Positions 18,815 to 28,303 of a stretch of DNA of 64,000 nucleotides are shown here, piece after piece. A model generated the notes under the pieces. It ran no database searches. It was not told where the DNA came from and was given only the letters and a program-made list of their open reading frames with translations. The position numbers and the translations under genes are program-made. Numbering within the stretch: the first letter of the stretch is position 1; the number at the start of each line of letters is the position of its first letter. This stretch comes from WRGT01 sp942493035 (GTDB taxonomy: Bacteria > Spirochaetota > UBA4802 > UBA5550): assembly GCA_942493035.1 (NCBI GenBank), contig OW818666.1, positions 1,798,001 to 1,862,000 on the forward strand, written 5' to 3'.

Positions 18815-19013
18815 AGAATCTTCCTTTTTTAATCAAAAATATAAATTTTAGTGTTCGATGGGGCTAGTTATGAAAATATAATATCTCTTAAAAATCCCTT
18901 AAACAGAATATATATTATTATTCACTAATTGCAATTACATTCTTATTCAAAATCTTATAAAATATTAAAAATCTCAATTCGTTTTAATACAAAAATATTA
19001 AATTGCAAAAATA

Positions 19014-19040
19014 TTGACAATTTATTATATTTGTCGTCAA
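19014..19040. promoter_or_regulatory. Inverted repeat TTGAC...GTCAA in the divergent intergenic region
   Basis: TTGAC-A-ATTTATTATATTT-GTC-GTCAA is nearly symmetrical and lies between the divergent giant kinase gene and the GLUG lipoprotein gene. It contains a TTGACA reading right (19014-19019), but its 17-bp partner TCAATT is a poor -10 box. It might be an operator or a promoter pair. Confidence 0.3.
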
Positions 19041-19090
19041 TTACATCACAGTAATATTTCATGCTTATTAATCCAGGATAATAAAAAAAT

Positions 19091-21640
19091 ATGAAAAATA
19101 AAATAATATATCTCATCCCTTTCACCTTACTCCTTACTTTGTCCTGCGGACTTTCCAATGATTTCCTCGGAGGGATGGATGAATACAATACAGATCCTCT
19201 CATTTCAATAGCCGGTTCCCTTGCATCGGACGCAAGTTTTACCAATGACAAATTTACAATAATATGCACCCCGAGCGAATCTGATCTGAAAGTGAGATAC
19301 ACAACAGATGGAAGCGATCCATCCAGAACAATCGGAACAGTTTATACCGCTCAGATCACAATAGATCCTGCAGCTTTTTCCGGAGGTGTTATCCAGATAA
19401 GAGCGGTAGCTTACGACCAGAACAGAATCAGCGGAATAGTATTCACTTCTGTAATATTCGGAGACGGAACCGCATCGTACCCTTTTATAGTAGCAACACC
19501 CGCCCATTTAAAGAATGTTTCCGACAAAGTTAATGACGGAACTTACAAAGACAAATATTTTCTGCAGATAGCCGACATTGATTTAATCGAATTTGCGCCG
19601 GGTGAAGGATGGACACCTATTGGAAACTCAACTAACAGTTTTACCGGAAATTATAACGGCGGAAATTTCACAATAGACAACCTGACAATTAACCGTGCGG
19701 CGGACAATCAGGGACTCTTCGGTTATGTCTCCGGAAGTGCAGTATTAGACAGCATAACTCTTTCCAATGTTAATATTACAGGAAATGCATATACCGGTGC
19801 GCTTGCAGGAAATATAAACGGTACAGCCGTAACTGTTGATCAGTGTACAACGTCGGGTCAGACAACAGGAAAAGACTATACCGGAGGTTTAATCGGTTAT
19901 AACGGAGTATCAATATCCGGTGCTGCTATTACTAACTGTTCATCTTCAGTAGTTGTTTCAGGGCAGAGTTATGTCGGAGGATTAACCGGTATTAACGATA
20001 AAAACGGAAGTATTGCTTCCAGTTCATCTACAGGTACAGTTACAGGTACATCATCATATGTCGGCGGACTGACCGGGGCAAATTCATCCGGAGGAACAAT
20101 AACAGGTTCCTCTGCAGCGGGACAAGTTTCAGGTGTTAACTACACAGGAGGATTAATTGGCGTCAATAATTCAACCGGTGTGGTAGGTGTGGATAATTTT
20201 GCAACAGGCGAAGTGACAGGTGCTGATTATGTTGGAGGATTTGCGGGTAGAAATTCAGGGACGACTGGAATCAATAATTATTCCTCCAGCAAGGTAAGCG
20301 GTGTAAATAATGTCGGCGGATTTGCAGGATACAACACCGGTACAATAACAAGCTGCCGCCATATAACAGGAGCTGTTACAGGTACAGGTAACAACATAGG
20401 TGGATTTGCTGGATACAACACAGCTTCAATAACAAGCTGCCGTCACGCAACGGGAACTGTTACAGGTACAGGTGCAGTATCCAACATCGGGGGGCTTGTT
20501 GGATATAATACTACTGCCGGATCTTCAATTCTGAATTCCTACAGCACAGGAGATGTAAATGGAGGTTCTTCCGCAGGGGGCTTAGTCGGATATAATTTTG
20601 TTGGAAATATCAGCACGGGAAATTATGCCTCAGGTGATGTAACCGGATCGACCAGTATTGGAGGATTTGTCGGGAAAAATAACGGAACTATAGGGATTAA
20701 CAATTATGCCGATGGAGACGTAACCGGACAGGGCAATATAGGGGGGTTTGTTGGATTAAATGGTCAACCGATAACCGGCTGCCGGTACACAGGGGGAACA
20801 GTTGCAGGCACCGGAGACAGTATAGGCGGATTTGCCGGTTCTACTTCAGCAGCTTTAACAGACTGTCATTCAAACGGAACTGTGGTTGGGGTAAATAATA
20901 TCGGAGGATTTGTCGGAGAAGTTACACCAGGAAATATATTACGCTGTTATTCAACATCGACTGTTACTGCAACAGGGAATAATGTTGGCGGTCTAATCGG
21001 TATTGCAACAACTTCAAATATTACGGATTGCTATGCGAAAGGTGATGTTAATCTCAGTGGTACAGCATCGGTAAACAGAGCAGGCGGATTTATTGGTTCT
21101 ATGGCCGGTGGAGGTTATACCATAGAGACTAGTTTTGCAAGGGGATCTGTTCTCAACACAAATTTAAATTTTACAGTTGTAGGTGGTTTTGCAGGCCAAA
21201 CTAACGGGGATATATTAAACTGTTATTCCACAGGAAATGTTCAATCTTCAGGCAATTTTTATGGCGGATTCATAGGTTCTAAAACAGCAGGTATTGTTAC
21301 GAATTGTTATTCAACTGGTGATGTTTCAGTCACTGGTTCAAATTATGGAGGATTTGTAGGTATAAATAGTGCTGGATCTTTTGTAAGTTGTTACTGGTTG
21401 AAAGATGCTTCAACACTCCCACTCTTACTACCAGTAAATAATGATGGATCAATAGTTGATTCATCAGCTGGAGATATAGTTACCGGAGTTGAATACCAGA
21501 CGCAATCTCAGATGAAAACCCAAATTACTTACCTTACCTTACCAGCATGGACCTTCGATCCCACACCTCCATGGAAAATTGACCCTGGGGTAACATACCC
21601 CTATTTATATGGTATCGAAACTACTGATTTTCCTCAATAA
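19091..21640 (+). CDS. GLUG-repeat surface lipoprotein with chitobiase-like domain
   Basis: The 849-residue protein starts with a lipoprotein signal (LLLTLSCGLS, lipid-bearing Cys near 19). A short CHB_HEX_C-like module follows (VRYTTDGSDPSRTIGTVY, about 75-120). The rest is about 19 GLUG-type units, each ending in a GG[LF]xG motif, alternating with strands such as ITNCSSSVVV and VTGTSSYV. These should stack as a right-handed beta-solenoid. Such lipoproteins are usually displayed at the outer surface and bind glycans or other cells, though no substrate is known here. Two neighbouring units near 20320-20480 are almost identical in DNA, a sign of recent duplication. A hairpin follows the stop. 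Confidence 0.88.
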   Translation: MKNKIIYLIPFTLLLTLSCGLSNDFLGGMDEYNTDPLISIAGSLASDASFTNDKFTIICTPSESDLKVRYTTDGSDPSRTIGTVYTAQITIDPAAFSGGVIQIRAVAYDQNRISGIVFTSVIFGDGTASYPFIVATPAHLKNVSDKVNDGTYKDKYFLQIADIDLIEFAPGEGWTPIGNSTNSFTGNYNGGNFTIDNLTINRAADNQGLFGYVSGSAVLDSITLSNVNITGNAYTGALAGNINGTAVTVDQCTTSGQTTGKDYTGGLIGYNGVSISGAAITNCSSSVVVSGQSYVGGLTGINDKNGSIASSSSTGTVTGTSSYVGGLTGANSSGGTITGSSAAGQVSGVNYTGGLIGVNNSTGVVGVDNFATGEVTGADYVGGFAGRNSGTTGINNYSSSKVSGVNNVGGFAGYNTGTITSCRHITGAVTGTGNNIGGFAGYNTASITSCRHATGTVTGTGAVSNIGGLVGYNTTAGSSILNSYSTGDVNGGSSAGGLVGYNFVGNISTGNYASGDVTGSTSIGGFVGKNNGTIGINNYADGDVTGQGNIGGFVGLNGQPITGCRYTGGTVAGTGDSIGGFAGSTSAALTDCHSNGTVVGVNNIGGFVGEVTPGNILRCYSTSTVTATGNNVGGLIGIATTSNITDCYAKGDVNLSGTASVNRAGGFIGSMAGGGYTIETSFARGSVLNTNLNFTVVGGFAGQTNGDILNCYSTGNVQSSGNFYGGFIGSKTAGIVTNCYSTGDVSVTGSNYGGFVGINSAGSFVSCYWLKDASTLPLLLPVNNDGSIVDSSAGDIVTGVEYQTQSQMKTQITYLTLPAWTFDPTPPWKIDPGVTYPYLYGIETTDFPQ

Positions 21641-21657
21641 AACTATATTTCACATCT

Positions 21658-21689
21658 GCCGGTTAAAATTTCAATAATAGTTAACCGGC
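21658..21689. terminator. Hairpin after the GLUG lipoprotein gene
   Basis: GCCGGTTAA (21658-21666) and TTAACCGGC (21681-21689) form a perfect 9-bp stem with a 14-base loop. It lies between convergent genes (21640 + and 21731 -). The T-tract is weak on both strands, so termination is a guess. Confidence 0.5.
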
Positions 21690-21730
21690 TATTCGAATAC
21701 TTAATATGTGTTTTTAAGATTTATTTTGAA

Positions 21731-22828
21731 CTAAATCTTTACCCCAACACCCACGGAAACCTCTCTCACATGAAGGTATTCCCCTGTATAGAAAGCAGTC
21801 TTCCAACTGCATGCCGGCTCTATATAAAAACTATCCCCGATGTATACCCGAACTCCGGCACCTGCCATGACAAACCAGTCGTATGATACCGTTTCCCGCC
21901 CTACTACATTCTTTTCGAGAATCATTACACTGTAGATTGGTCCTGTATTAAACTTCACAAACAGTTCCGAGTTCAAAACATAAACCGGATAATAATAACC
22001 AGCCCCTAAACCGAGGGATACATACTGCAGAGAACTTGTGTTCACAGTCTCTACATTAGTAAACTGCACTCCATCAAATTCAGCTTCGAAAAGTATATTT
22101 TCAAAAAAAGGATTTTTTAGCGAAAACTGGAAATACATCTCCGCGCCGGTATATGAAGGTGCCATATAATCTGCCCACACACCGGAAGGGGTATTCATTA
22201 AATATCCTGCGCCAATATAATAAAACCTTTGAGCCTCAGAAGGTTCCACAATCTGAACCGCGTTTTTTAAAACCGATTCCGCGTCCCCCCTGTTGACAAC
22301 AACAAGATCAAAATCCCCCTTCGCAGAGACAGGTGGTTTATAATTTATGTGAACTTCATTTTCTGAAATAACATCAACATCATTCAGCTTTATTTCAGTA
22401 CCATTCCCGCGGAGAATAAAAACACTATCCTTTCTGAAATTATTACCGGTAATGATGATTTTTTTATTTGAATAAGTGCTGACAAGCTGTTTCTTTGAAA
22501 CAGATTTCAGCTGAGGCATATATAACTTCTCAACTGAAAATTTTGACCAGCCGGTATTTTCACCTTTCTGTTTAAGCATATTAAGTGTAGCGATTCTGAA
22601 AGAATACTCCCCCGGTTCAAATTGAGCCACAGAGTAGAAACTATCTCTAATCTCTTTACTGATTATTATTTTTCCAGATGAATCTCTTATTTCAAGCGAA
22701 TAGCCCCATGCACCGGGAACATGCTCCCATGCAATTTTCGTGGCCGGTTCTGTATATGCGCTGTTCCATAAACATATCATTATAATCAGTGAAAGTATTC
22801 TTTTCATTCTGTTCTCTTTTTCACTCAC
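21731..22828 (-). CDS. Exported protein with IPT/TIG-like domain and outer-membrane barrel-like C terminus
   Basis: The 365-residue protein begins MSEKENRMKRILSLIIMICLWNSAYT; the Met at residue 8 (MKRIL) may be the true start, giving a standard signal peptide. The N-terminal half has a fibronectin-like unit (IAWEHVPGAWGYSLEIRD) and an IPT/TIG-like unit (IITGNNFRKDSVFILRGNG). The C-terminal half has alternating aromatic strands (YYIGAGYLMNT, YVSLGLGAGYYYPVYVLN, EVSVGVGVKI) like a small outer-membrane barrel. It overlaps the FecR-domain gene upstream by 4 bp and is the last gene of a cyclase-FecR-barrel operon. The function is unknown; it may be the surface reader of that system. Confidence 0.75.
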   Translation of the reverse strand: MSEKENRMKRILSLIIMICLWNSAYTEPATKIAWEHVPGAWGYSLEIRDSSGKIIISKEIRDSFYSVAQFEPGEYSFRIATLNMLKQKGENTGWSKFSVEKLYMPQLKSVSKKQLVSTYSNKKIIITGNNFRKDSVFILRGNGTEIKLNDVDVISENEVHINYKPPVSAKGDFDLVVVNRGDAESVLKNAVQIVEPSEAQRFYYIGAGYLMNTPSGVWADYMAPSYTGAEMYFQFSLKNPFFENILFEAEFDGVQFTNVETVNTSSLQYVSLGLGAGYYYPVYVLNSELFVKFNTGPIYSVMILEKNVVGRETVSYDWFVMAGAGVRVYIGDSFYIEPACSWKTAFYTGEYLHVREVSVGVGVKI

Positions 22829-24903
22829 TTAACATTAAAAAGAACCGGTGCAGTTTTAAGTTTCGGCGCGGGGAGAAGTTCAACTTCTGAAATTTCGAAA
22901 AAAGATTTTTTAGATTCCCTGAAAGCAGTCACTTTCCCCCCTTTGGTTTTTCTTGCTCTGACAAGCCAGGTGAACTGTCCCGGTTTATAAAGCATCTCAT
23001 TTGCAAGCTCAATATAATTTGTTTTCACTGTATAAATCGTCAATGATTTGTCAATGCCGGCAACGCGCTGAAAAATCTCAACTTCATACTCACTGACTCC
23101 GGCAATCTTTACCCATTCAAGCCTGATACGTTTTCTGATTCCCGGAGTAATCTTTGAATTATCCTTCGGCGCAGTCAGAACCGGTATCTGCAATTCGGCA
23201 GGAATTGTAAAGTCTGATACCTGACTCTGTGCGATGGTTTTTCCCGATTTATCCCGAAGCTTAACCCGCCAGAAATATATACCATCCCCCGGAGCTTTAA
23301 CGGTCAGATCTGAAGATGAGGTCTCCCTGGATTCTTTTAAGTTCCTGAAATCATTACTGTCAGCCATTTCAAAAAGATAACTCTCACCTTTATTAGGATC
23401 GCTCCATGAAAAATTTACTGTTTCAGGTTTATTATATAACACTGCACCTGCCGCAGGTAAAACAGCTGATATCTGTACAGGCTCTGTCACTGCTAACTGT
23501 GCTGTTTCCGACCATTCGGAAGTTTTATCTCCACGAAGAGCATTTATTCTCCAGTAGTATTTCCCAACAGGGAGTTTATCATTAATTTTTGTAAATGTTC
23601 CCGGAGGTGTCTTTGTCAATAACACTTTGCCGAAATCCGGATCAGATGCAATTTCAACTTTATAATTTTTCGCACCCTGTACGCCCTTCCAGTTCAGATT
23701 AAAAGAGTTGCCCACAGTTATCTGTCCGGGATCAAGAGGAGTTGGCCTTAAAAGCGCAAACTGCCGTTTATCAATGGAGAAAGTTCCCGGTCCTGTTACT
23801 GTTGAATCTGAAATTATTCCCGGTGAATATATACTTTTTACGCTCCAGTAATAAGTACCGGGTTCAAACCGGTCAGTTGAAATTGTATTGATTCTTGAAG
23901 TCAGGTTTAAAACTATATCCTTCATATTCTTATCACGGGCGGCTGTGATCTCATAGTTTACCGCGTATCTGGATTTCTCCCATCGGAATGTGACAATCTC
24001 CGATCCCTCAGTGAGAGTGATTTTCTGATTTGAATATGGTGAGGTAAGCTCCGGTTTTCCGTCTGAAAGAATTGTAAACTTCACGGGATAACTCATTAAT
24101 TTCCCTTTAGTTACTCTCCAGTAATAATCACCGGCAGGGAGCTCAAGTGCATATTCATTTTTTTTAGTTTTGAAACTTTTATAGATAGTCTGGAATTTAT
24201 TATTAAGTGAAATTTCAACAGTTACTTCTCCCGCAGTGGCACTTCGCCAGGCAAAATTAACAGGCCTTGTTTTACCGAATGCCACCAGATACGAATTACG
24301 TCCGGGGAATTCCGGGATATAGGTTTCTTTTCCCGATTCGGCTACTCCGTTTTTCAGAGTCGCACTTTCATCAGAGGAGATGGCAAGCTCTTTCCCCCCG
24401 GCTGAAACTTTAGCGGCACCGGAATTTAAATGAATATTCATACCGCTTTCATCGCTGTTTACAGATATATTTCCCTTATCGAGAGATATAGAAGCGTCTT
24501 TTGAGTTGAGTGTAATGGAACTCTGCGAACCTGAAGCATTCTGAGCGGTAACTCCACCCTGATCAAAATTTATATTTACAACTTTATCATTCATTATAAC
24601 AACAAGCATGGTATTCTGATCCAGCTCAATTTTCGTTCCGTCTTTTAGAGTAAGAACTGCCGATGAATACTCCATCGTACGGATAGCATCATAATTATAT
24701 ATATCCGACTCCTGGGCAATCTCCTCCCATATAACACTATCGGTATATCTTCTCGATGCATTTTTTTTCTTGAATACAATTGAACCGATAACCTCCCCCC
24801 CTGTTTTTTCAACACGGGAAGTAAGTTCCTTGTACAGATAGTAGGAGCAGTAAACCAGTACTGCGGCACTCAGAGCAATTAAGCTGTTAGTTAACAATTT
24901 CAT
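22825..24903 (-). CDS. FecR-domain protein with fibronectin-like repeats
   Basis: The 692-residue protein has one N-terminal membrane segment (LIALSAAVLVYCSYYLYKEL) and a FecR-like domain at about 40-180 (KKKNASRRYTDSVIWEEI, ALLTLKDGTKIELDQNT-like motif, then LNSKDASISLDKGNISV). The remainder has five or so fibronectin/Ig-like modules (PVNFAWRSATAGEVTVEIS, NYEITAARDKNMKDI, NYKVEIASDPDFGKVLL, LEWVKIAGVSEYEVEIF). It should be anchored in the inner membrane with its bulk in the periplasm. It overlaps the upstream cyclase gene by 17 bp and the downstream barrel gene by 4 bp, implying coupled translation. No FecI-type sigma gene is nearby, so a classical FecIR role is unlikely. Confidence 0.8.
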   Translation of the reverse strand: MKLLTNSLIALSAAVLVYCSYYLYKELTSRVEKTGGEVIGSIVFKKKNASRRYTDSVIWEEIAQESDIYNYDAIRTMEYSSAVLTLKDGTKIELDQNTMLVVIMNDKVVNINFDQGGVTAQNASGSQSSITLNSKDASISLDKGNISVNSDESGMNIHLNSGAAKVSAGGKELAISSDESATLKNGVAESGKETYIPEFPGRNSYLVAFGKTRPVNFAWRSATAGEVTVEISLNNKFQTIYKSFKTKKNEYALELPAGDYYWRVTKGKLMSYPVKFTILSDGKPELTSPYSNQKITLTEGSEIVTFRWEKSRYAVNYEITAARDKNMKDIVLNLTSRINTISTDRFEPGTYYWSVKSIYSPGIISDSTVTGPGTFSIDKRQFALLRPTPLDPGQITVGNSFNLNWKGVQGAKNYKVEIASDPDFGKVLLTKTPPGTFTKINDKLPVGKYYWRINALRGDKTSEWSETAQLAVTEPVQISAVLPAAGAVLYNKPETVNFSWSDPNKGESYLFEMADSNDFRNLKESRETSSSDLTVKAPGDGIYFWRVKLRDKSGKTIAQSQVSDFTIPAELQIPVLTAPKDNSKITPGIRKRIRLEWVKIAGVSEYEVEIFQRVAGIDKSLTIYTVKTNYIELANEMLYKPGQFTWLVRARKTKGGKVTAFRESKKSFFEISEVELLPAPKLKTAPVLFNVK

Positions 24904-26782
24904 ATTTTATTTCTTTATCAAAATTCAGTTCCTGGTCATCATTCGCTGCAATATGATCTTCAGTCCCTATAATTTTCCGCAGCTCTTCAAGGGTTTTAGG
25001 TGAGTCCGGATTAGCAATACGTCCAAGAACGGCATAAACAGTAAGAGGTTCACTCTTCCCTTTAACTGTAATTTTCTGCATCGGTATAACTTTTATCCGG
25101 TCCTTTACCCTGTTTGCGGTCTCCTCGGAGATTAGAATATCTGTCCCGAATGCTTTATTAAGACTTTCGATACGCGATGCAAGGTTAACCGTATCTCCGA
25201 TTACCGTATACTCCATCTTCTCATCTGAACCGATCTGACCTGCAAGAACCGGACCGTAGTGTATACCGCAGCCTATGCGTATAATCGGTTTTTTTACTGA
25301 CCCTCTATCGAGGTTGAATTCAAGAAGCTGTTCACGCATCATAAGCGAAGCGTTAACTGCATTAAAAGGATCATCTCCGGAGCTGAGAGGTGCGCCCCAT
25401 ATAGCCATGATGGCATCACCGATAAATTTATCAACAGAGCCCTTTGTCCTGTTTACACAGCTTACCATTCTCTTTATATACTGGTTTAAAAATTCCACAA
25501 CCTCTTCCGGCTCAAGAGCTTCCGAGATCTTCGTGAAAGAACGTATATCAGAGAAAAATACAGCAACATCCTTTCTCTCTCCGCCTATCTTGACTTCATT
25601 ATTCATTACAAGTTCAGCCAGTTCCTTGTTTACAAATTTCCCGAATGCACTTTTAATCCTCTCCCTCTCGACAAGTCCCTGCGCCATATCACGGAATGAA
25701 TCTGTCAGTTCACCAATCTCATCCCGTGAAACAGACTTGATCTCCAGATCATAAATCCCCTCCTGAATCTTCCGCGAAGCCTCAGTCAGTTTTTTTATAG
25801 GACGGCTTAGAGATCTTGAAAAGAAAAGTGTAATTAAAAATGAAGCCGCAAGGACAACTCCCGTCAGCCAGATTATAATTCTCTGTATTTTATAAACCAT
25901 TCCAAATGCAAGATCTTCATTAACATATGACACAACCGCAGCATCGGAGAAACCGATCCTGCTGAATGCACCAAGGCTCTTTGCCCCATTTTCATCAACA
26001 TACGCAGTCTGAGCGTTGGGGTTCGGATTTTTCATCATCATATTTACAACAGGCATTGAAGCGTAACTGGTTTTAGATTTTACAATATCCCGGTCCCTAT
26101 GTGCAATTATATCTCCGCTCCCCGAGACGATGAAACTGTTGATTATACTCCCGGTACTGATAGAATCGAGTATTTTGTCCATTGAATAAAAAATTATAAT
26201 AATAGTTGAACTCACTGCCGGATCGTACGGGAGAGAGATACCTATTACAGATTCATTGAAATAAAAAGAGGGATTAAAAATTACCTCCTCTCTTGAAAAA
26301 GAGCGGGATATAGATTCATATTCCGACTTGATGATTGTTTTAATATCGAGATTTATCCCCTTACGAAGAAAAAATTCATTGTTCTGGAGATATCTGATAG
26401 AATCAATTTTATCCTTATCCATAAGACCGATGAAAATCATATCAGGATCACGGGACAACATCGTCTCCATAAAAACGCGGGCGTTCTCATCACTCCCTTT
26501 GCCGGATCCATATAAATTTATGGCGGCCATTTTACCTTTTTCAGCAATTGAAGTCAGATCGGTATAAACTTTTTTTGAAATCAGTGTAGAATAGTTCAGT
26601 GTATCTTCCATAGCCCGGACTTTATTATCGGACATAAAGAAATAACTGGCCATGACAGTTACTGCCAGTAATGAACTTATAACTATAAAAGATATCATTG
26701 CTATAAGTTTTAAACTTATAGGTAAAAAAAGTTTTTTCTTTTTACGGATTTGACTGTCATTTGTCACAAAAAATCTCCTCAA
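24887..26782 (-). CDS. Adenylate/guanylate cyclase with periplasmic sensor and HAMP domain
   Basis: The 631-residue protein has a membrane segment (about 24-50), a periplasmic sensor of about 250 residues resembling a double-Cache domain, and a second membrane segment (about 302-322). A HAMP linker (SRSLSRPIKKLTEASRKIQ) leads into a class III cyclase domain from about 405. Both metal aspartates are present (VFFSDIRSFTKISEA and VDKFIGDAIMAIWGAP), and DTVNLASRIESLNKAFG supplies the catalytic Asn/Arg. It overlaps the FecR gene. A second cyclase lies at 740-2575, so at least two cyclic-nucleotide inputs exist here. Substrate (ATP or GTP) is not determined from sequence alone. Confidence 0.92.
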   Translation of the reverse strand: MRRFFVTNDSQIRKKKKLFLPISLKLIAMISFIVISSLLAVTVMASYFFMSDNKVRAMEDTLNYSTLISKKVYTDLTSIAEKGKMAAINLYGSGKGSDENARVFMETMLSRDPDMIFIGLMDKDKIDSIRYLQNNEFFLRKGINLDIKTIIKSEYESISRSFSREEVIFNPSFYFNESVIGISLPYDPAVSSTIIIIFYSMDKILDSISTGSIINSFIVSGSGDIIAHRDRDIVKSKTSYASMPVVNMMMKNPNPNAQTAYVDENGAKSLGAFSRIGFSDAAVVSYVNEDLAFGMVYKIQRIIIWLTGVVLAASFLITLFFSRSLSRPIKKLTEASRKIQEGIYDLEIKSVSRDEIGELTDSFRDMAQGLVERERIKSAFGKFVNKELAELVMNNEVKIGGERKDVAVFFSDIRSFTKISEALEPEEVVEFLNQYIKRMVSCVNRTKGSVDKFIGDAIMAIWGAPLSSGDDPFNAVNASLMMREQLLEFNLDRGSVKKPIIRIGCGIHYGPVLAGQIGSDEKMEYTVIGDTVNLASRIESLNKAFGTDILISEETANRVKDRIKVIPMQKITVKGKSEPLTVYAVLGRIANPDSPKTLEELRKIIGTEDHIAANDDQELNFDKEIKYEIVN

Positions 26783-27128
26783 AAAAAAGAATAATCAGCT
26801 GCAGAAATATATATAAAACAAACCATAATGACCTCTCAGTCGGATAATCAATATTCTATGAACCGGCTCTTTTCGGGAAGCAATTTTTGACGTAAAAAAT
26901 TATTTCCGGGATCCAAAAAGGAATGGAAACTGCTGAAAACATTCAGGTAATTATACATAGGTATTCAAAAATTAATTGTCAATAATAATTATTCAACCCA
27001 TTTTAATTTCCCGGCGATGTAGAATTATATTCGATTGATAAAATTTCAAATGTTCTTTACTATAGCGGTTTTTTTGTCTCTTCTGCAGATGACTGGAATT
27101 TACAGGATTATATGATGTCAAAACAAAT
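26783..27128. other. Intergenic region between cyclase operon and rpsU
   Basis: About 345 bp of AT-rich DNA upstream of the cyclase gene (minus strand) and downstream of rpsU. No palindromic repeat, RNA gene or convincing promoter was recognised. It should hold the cyclase-operon promoter. Confidence 0.4.
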
Positions 27129-27160
27129 AAAAAAGGCTGCCCATTCGGAACAGCCTTTCT
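27129..27160 (-). terminator. Rho-independent terminator of rpsU
   Basis: On the minus strand, AAAGGCTG and CAGCCTTT form an 8-bp stem with an internal loop of about 12 bases, followed by a T-run. It lies 22 bp beyond the rpsU stop. Confidence 0.85.
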
Positions 27161-27182
27161 ACTGAAAATTTTCTATAGCCTA

Positions 27183-27428
27183 TTATTCTTTACCGGCTCC
27201 GCGACCTGTCTTTTTTGTTCTTGAATTCTGAACCTGCATTCTTCTCATCTTTTTGATTCGACGTCTTTCAGCTTCTTCTTTTTTACGTTTCTTCTCTTCG
27301 CTAGGTTTTTCGTAATATCTTCTTCGCTTGAGTTCTTTGAAGATGCCTTCGAATGCCATTTTTTTCTTCAGATTCTTAAACGCTTTTTCGATGTCGCCAT
27401 TAACTTCAACCTCTAATGGGCTTGTCAT
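27183..27428 (-). CDS. rpsU: Ribosomal protein bS21
   Basis: The 81-residue basic protein has the bS21 core: VEVNGDIEKAFKNLKKKMAFEGIFKELKRRRYYEKPSE. An unusually long, Arg/Lys-rich tail follows. It belongs to the 30S subunit near the anti-Shine-Dalgarno end of 16S rRNA. It is a single gene with its own terminator; a weak TTGACA-like box lies at 27487-27492 on the minus strand, but the -10 partner is poor. Confidence 0.97.
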   Translation of the reverse strand: MTSPLEVEVNGDIEKAFKNLKKKMAFEGIFKELKRRRYYEKPSEEKKRKKEEAERRRIKKMRRMQVQNSRTKKTGRGAGKE

Positions 27429-27510
27429 AGAAAATCACATCCTTTATATAATATATTTTGATTAACACTTCAATCCGGTACATTTTTGTCAATTTAAAAA
27501 CATATTTTTT

Positions 27511-28275
27511 TTAATTACCGACAAATTTACCATCTTTAAACCGCCCTGTCCGGGTTGTACCTGGTGTTCCGCTTATATACAAAGTCCCGGTTCCGCTGAA
27601 TTTATCTTTTTCATAATAACCATTGTACCATGAACCGTTAATCCAATTATACTTCCCGAACCCGTGCTTCAGATTATTTTTCCATTCCCCTTCGTATTTA
27701 TCACCATTTGAAAATTTCATTATACCACGGCCGTGATAGCTTCCATTATTAAGCATTCCTGAATATACAGAACCATTTGCGTATGTCATCGTTCCCTGTC
27801 CGTGCATTTTACCATTCAGCATCTGACCTGTGTATTTTGTTCCATTCGGAAATGTTTTACTCTGTACGCCGTTTCCACTACTGCTTGTATTAGTCTTATT
27901 GTTATTCTGATTCTGGTTTTGATTCTGGTTAGATAATGAATTATTTCCTGAAATAAGTGAAGGGATTGATGCGGTAAAACTCTCCAGATTATCGATACTG
28001 TAGTAAGTTTTACCATTGATAACCACGGTGGGGCCATATACAGCCCCACCTTTGTATGTCCCCGTGGACTGAAGCGCTGTCCAGAGTTTATTACTATTCC
28101 CTGAATCATTTGATCCTATTTCGGTATATTGAATATTATTCTTTTTCAGATAGTTAATTACATATGCACACCTGGAACAATTTGGAATTGTAAAAACTGT
28201 AATCTGTGCAACACTGTATGCATAAATAGAAAACATAACAACCATTGTGACCGCAATAGAGATGATCCGCTTCAT
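27511..28275 (-). CDS. Exported glutaredoxin-like protein fused to MORN repeats
   Basis: The 254-residue protein has a signal peptide (MKRIISIAVTMVVMFSIYAYSVA). A thioredoxin-fold glutaredoxin-like domain follows (about 23-115) with active site NCSRCAYVINYLKKN and GPTVVINGKTYYS near its cis-Pro. A Asn/Gln linker (NQNQNQNQNN) then leads to four MORN units (YTGQMLNGKMHGQGTMTYANG, YSGMLNNGSYHGRGIMKF, YEGEWKNNLKHGFGKY, YNGYYEKDKFSGTG). MORN sheets often sit at membranes or bind lipid or protein. The exported CxxC suggests thiol-disulfide chemistry in the envelope, which is unusual for a glutaredoxin fold. Two small exported-protein genes lie just upstream on the same strand. Confidence 0.88.
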   Translation of the reverse strand: MKRIISIAVTMVVMFSIYAYSVAQITVFTIPNCSRCAYVINYLKKNNIQYTEIGSNDSGNSNKLWTALQSTGTYKGGAVYGPTVVINGKTYYSIDNLESFTASIPSLISGNNSLSNQNQNQNQNNNKTNTSSSGNGVQSKTFPNGTKYTGQMLNGKMHGQGTMTYANGSVYSGMLNNGSYHGRGIMKFSNGDKYEGEWKNNLKHGFGKYNWINGSWYNGYYEKDKFSGTGTLYISGTPGTTRTGRFKDGKFVGN

Positions 28276-28303
28276 TGATTTCTCCTTATGTATTTCAGCT
28301 GAC

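Noticed and set aside
19700..21400. Possible CRISPR array in repeated DNA
   Set aside because: The repeats are in frame, code for GLUG units and vary in spacing and sequence; there are no cas genes.
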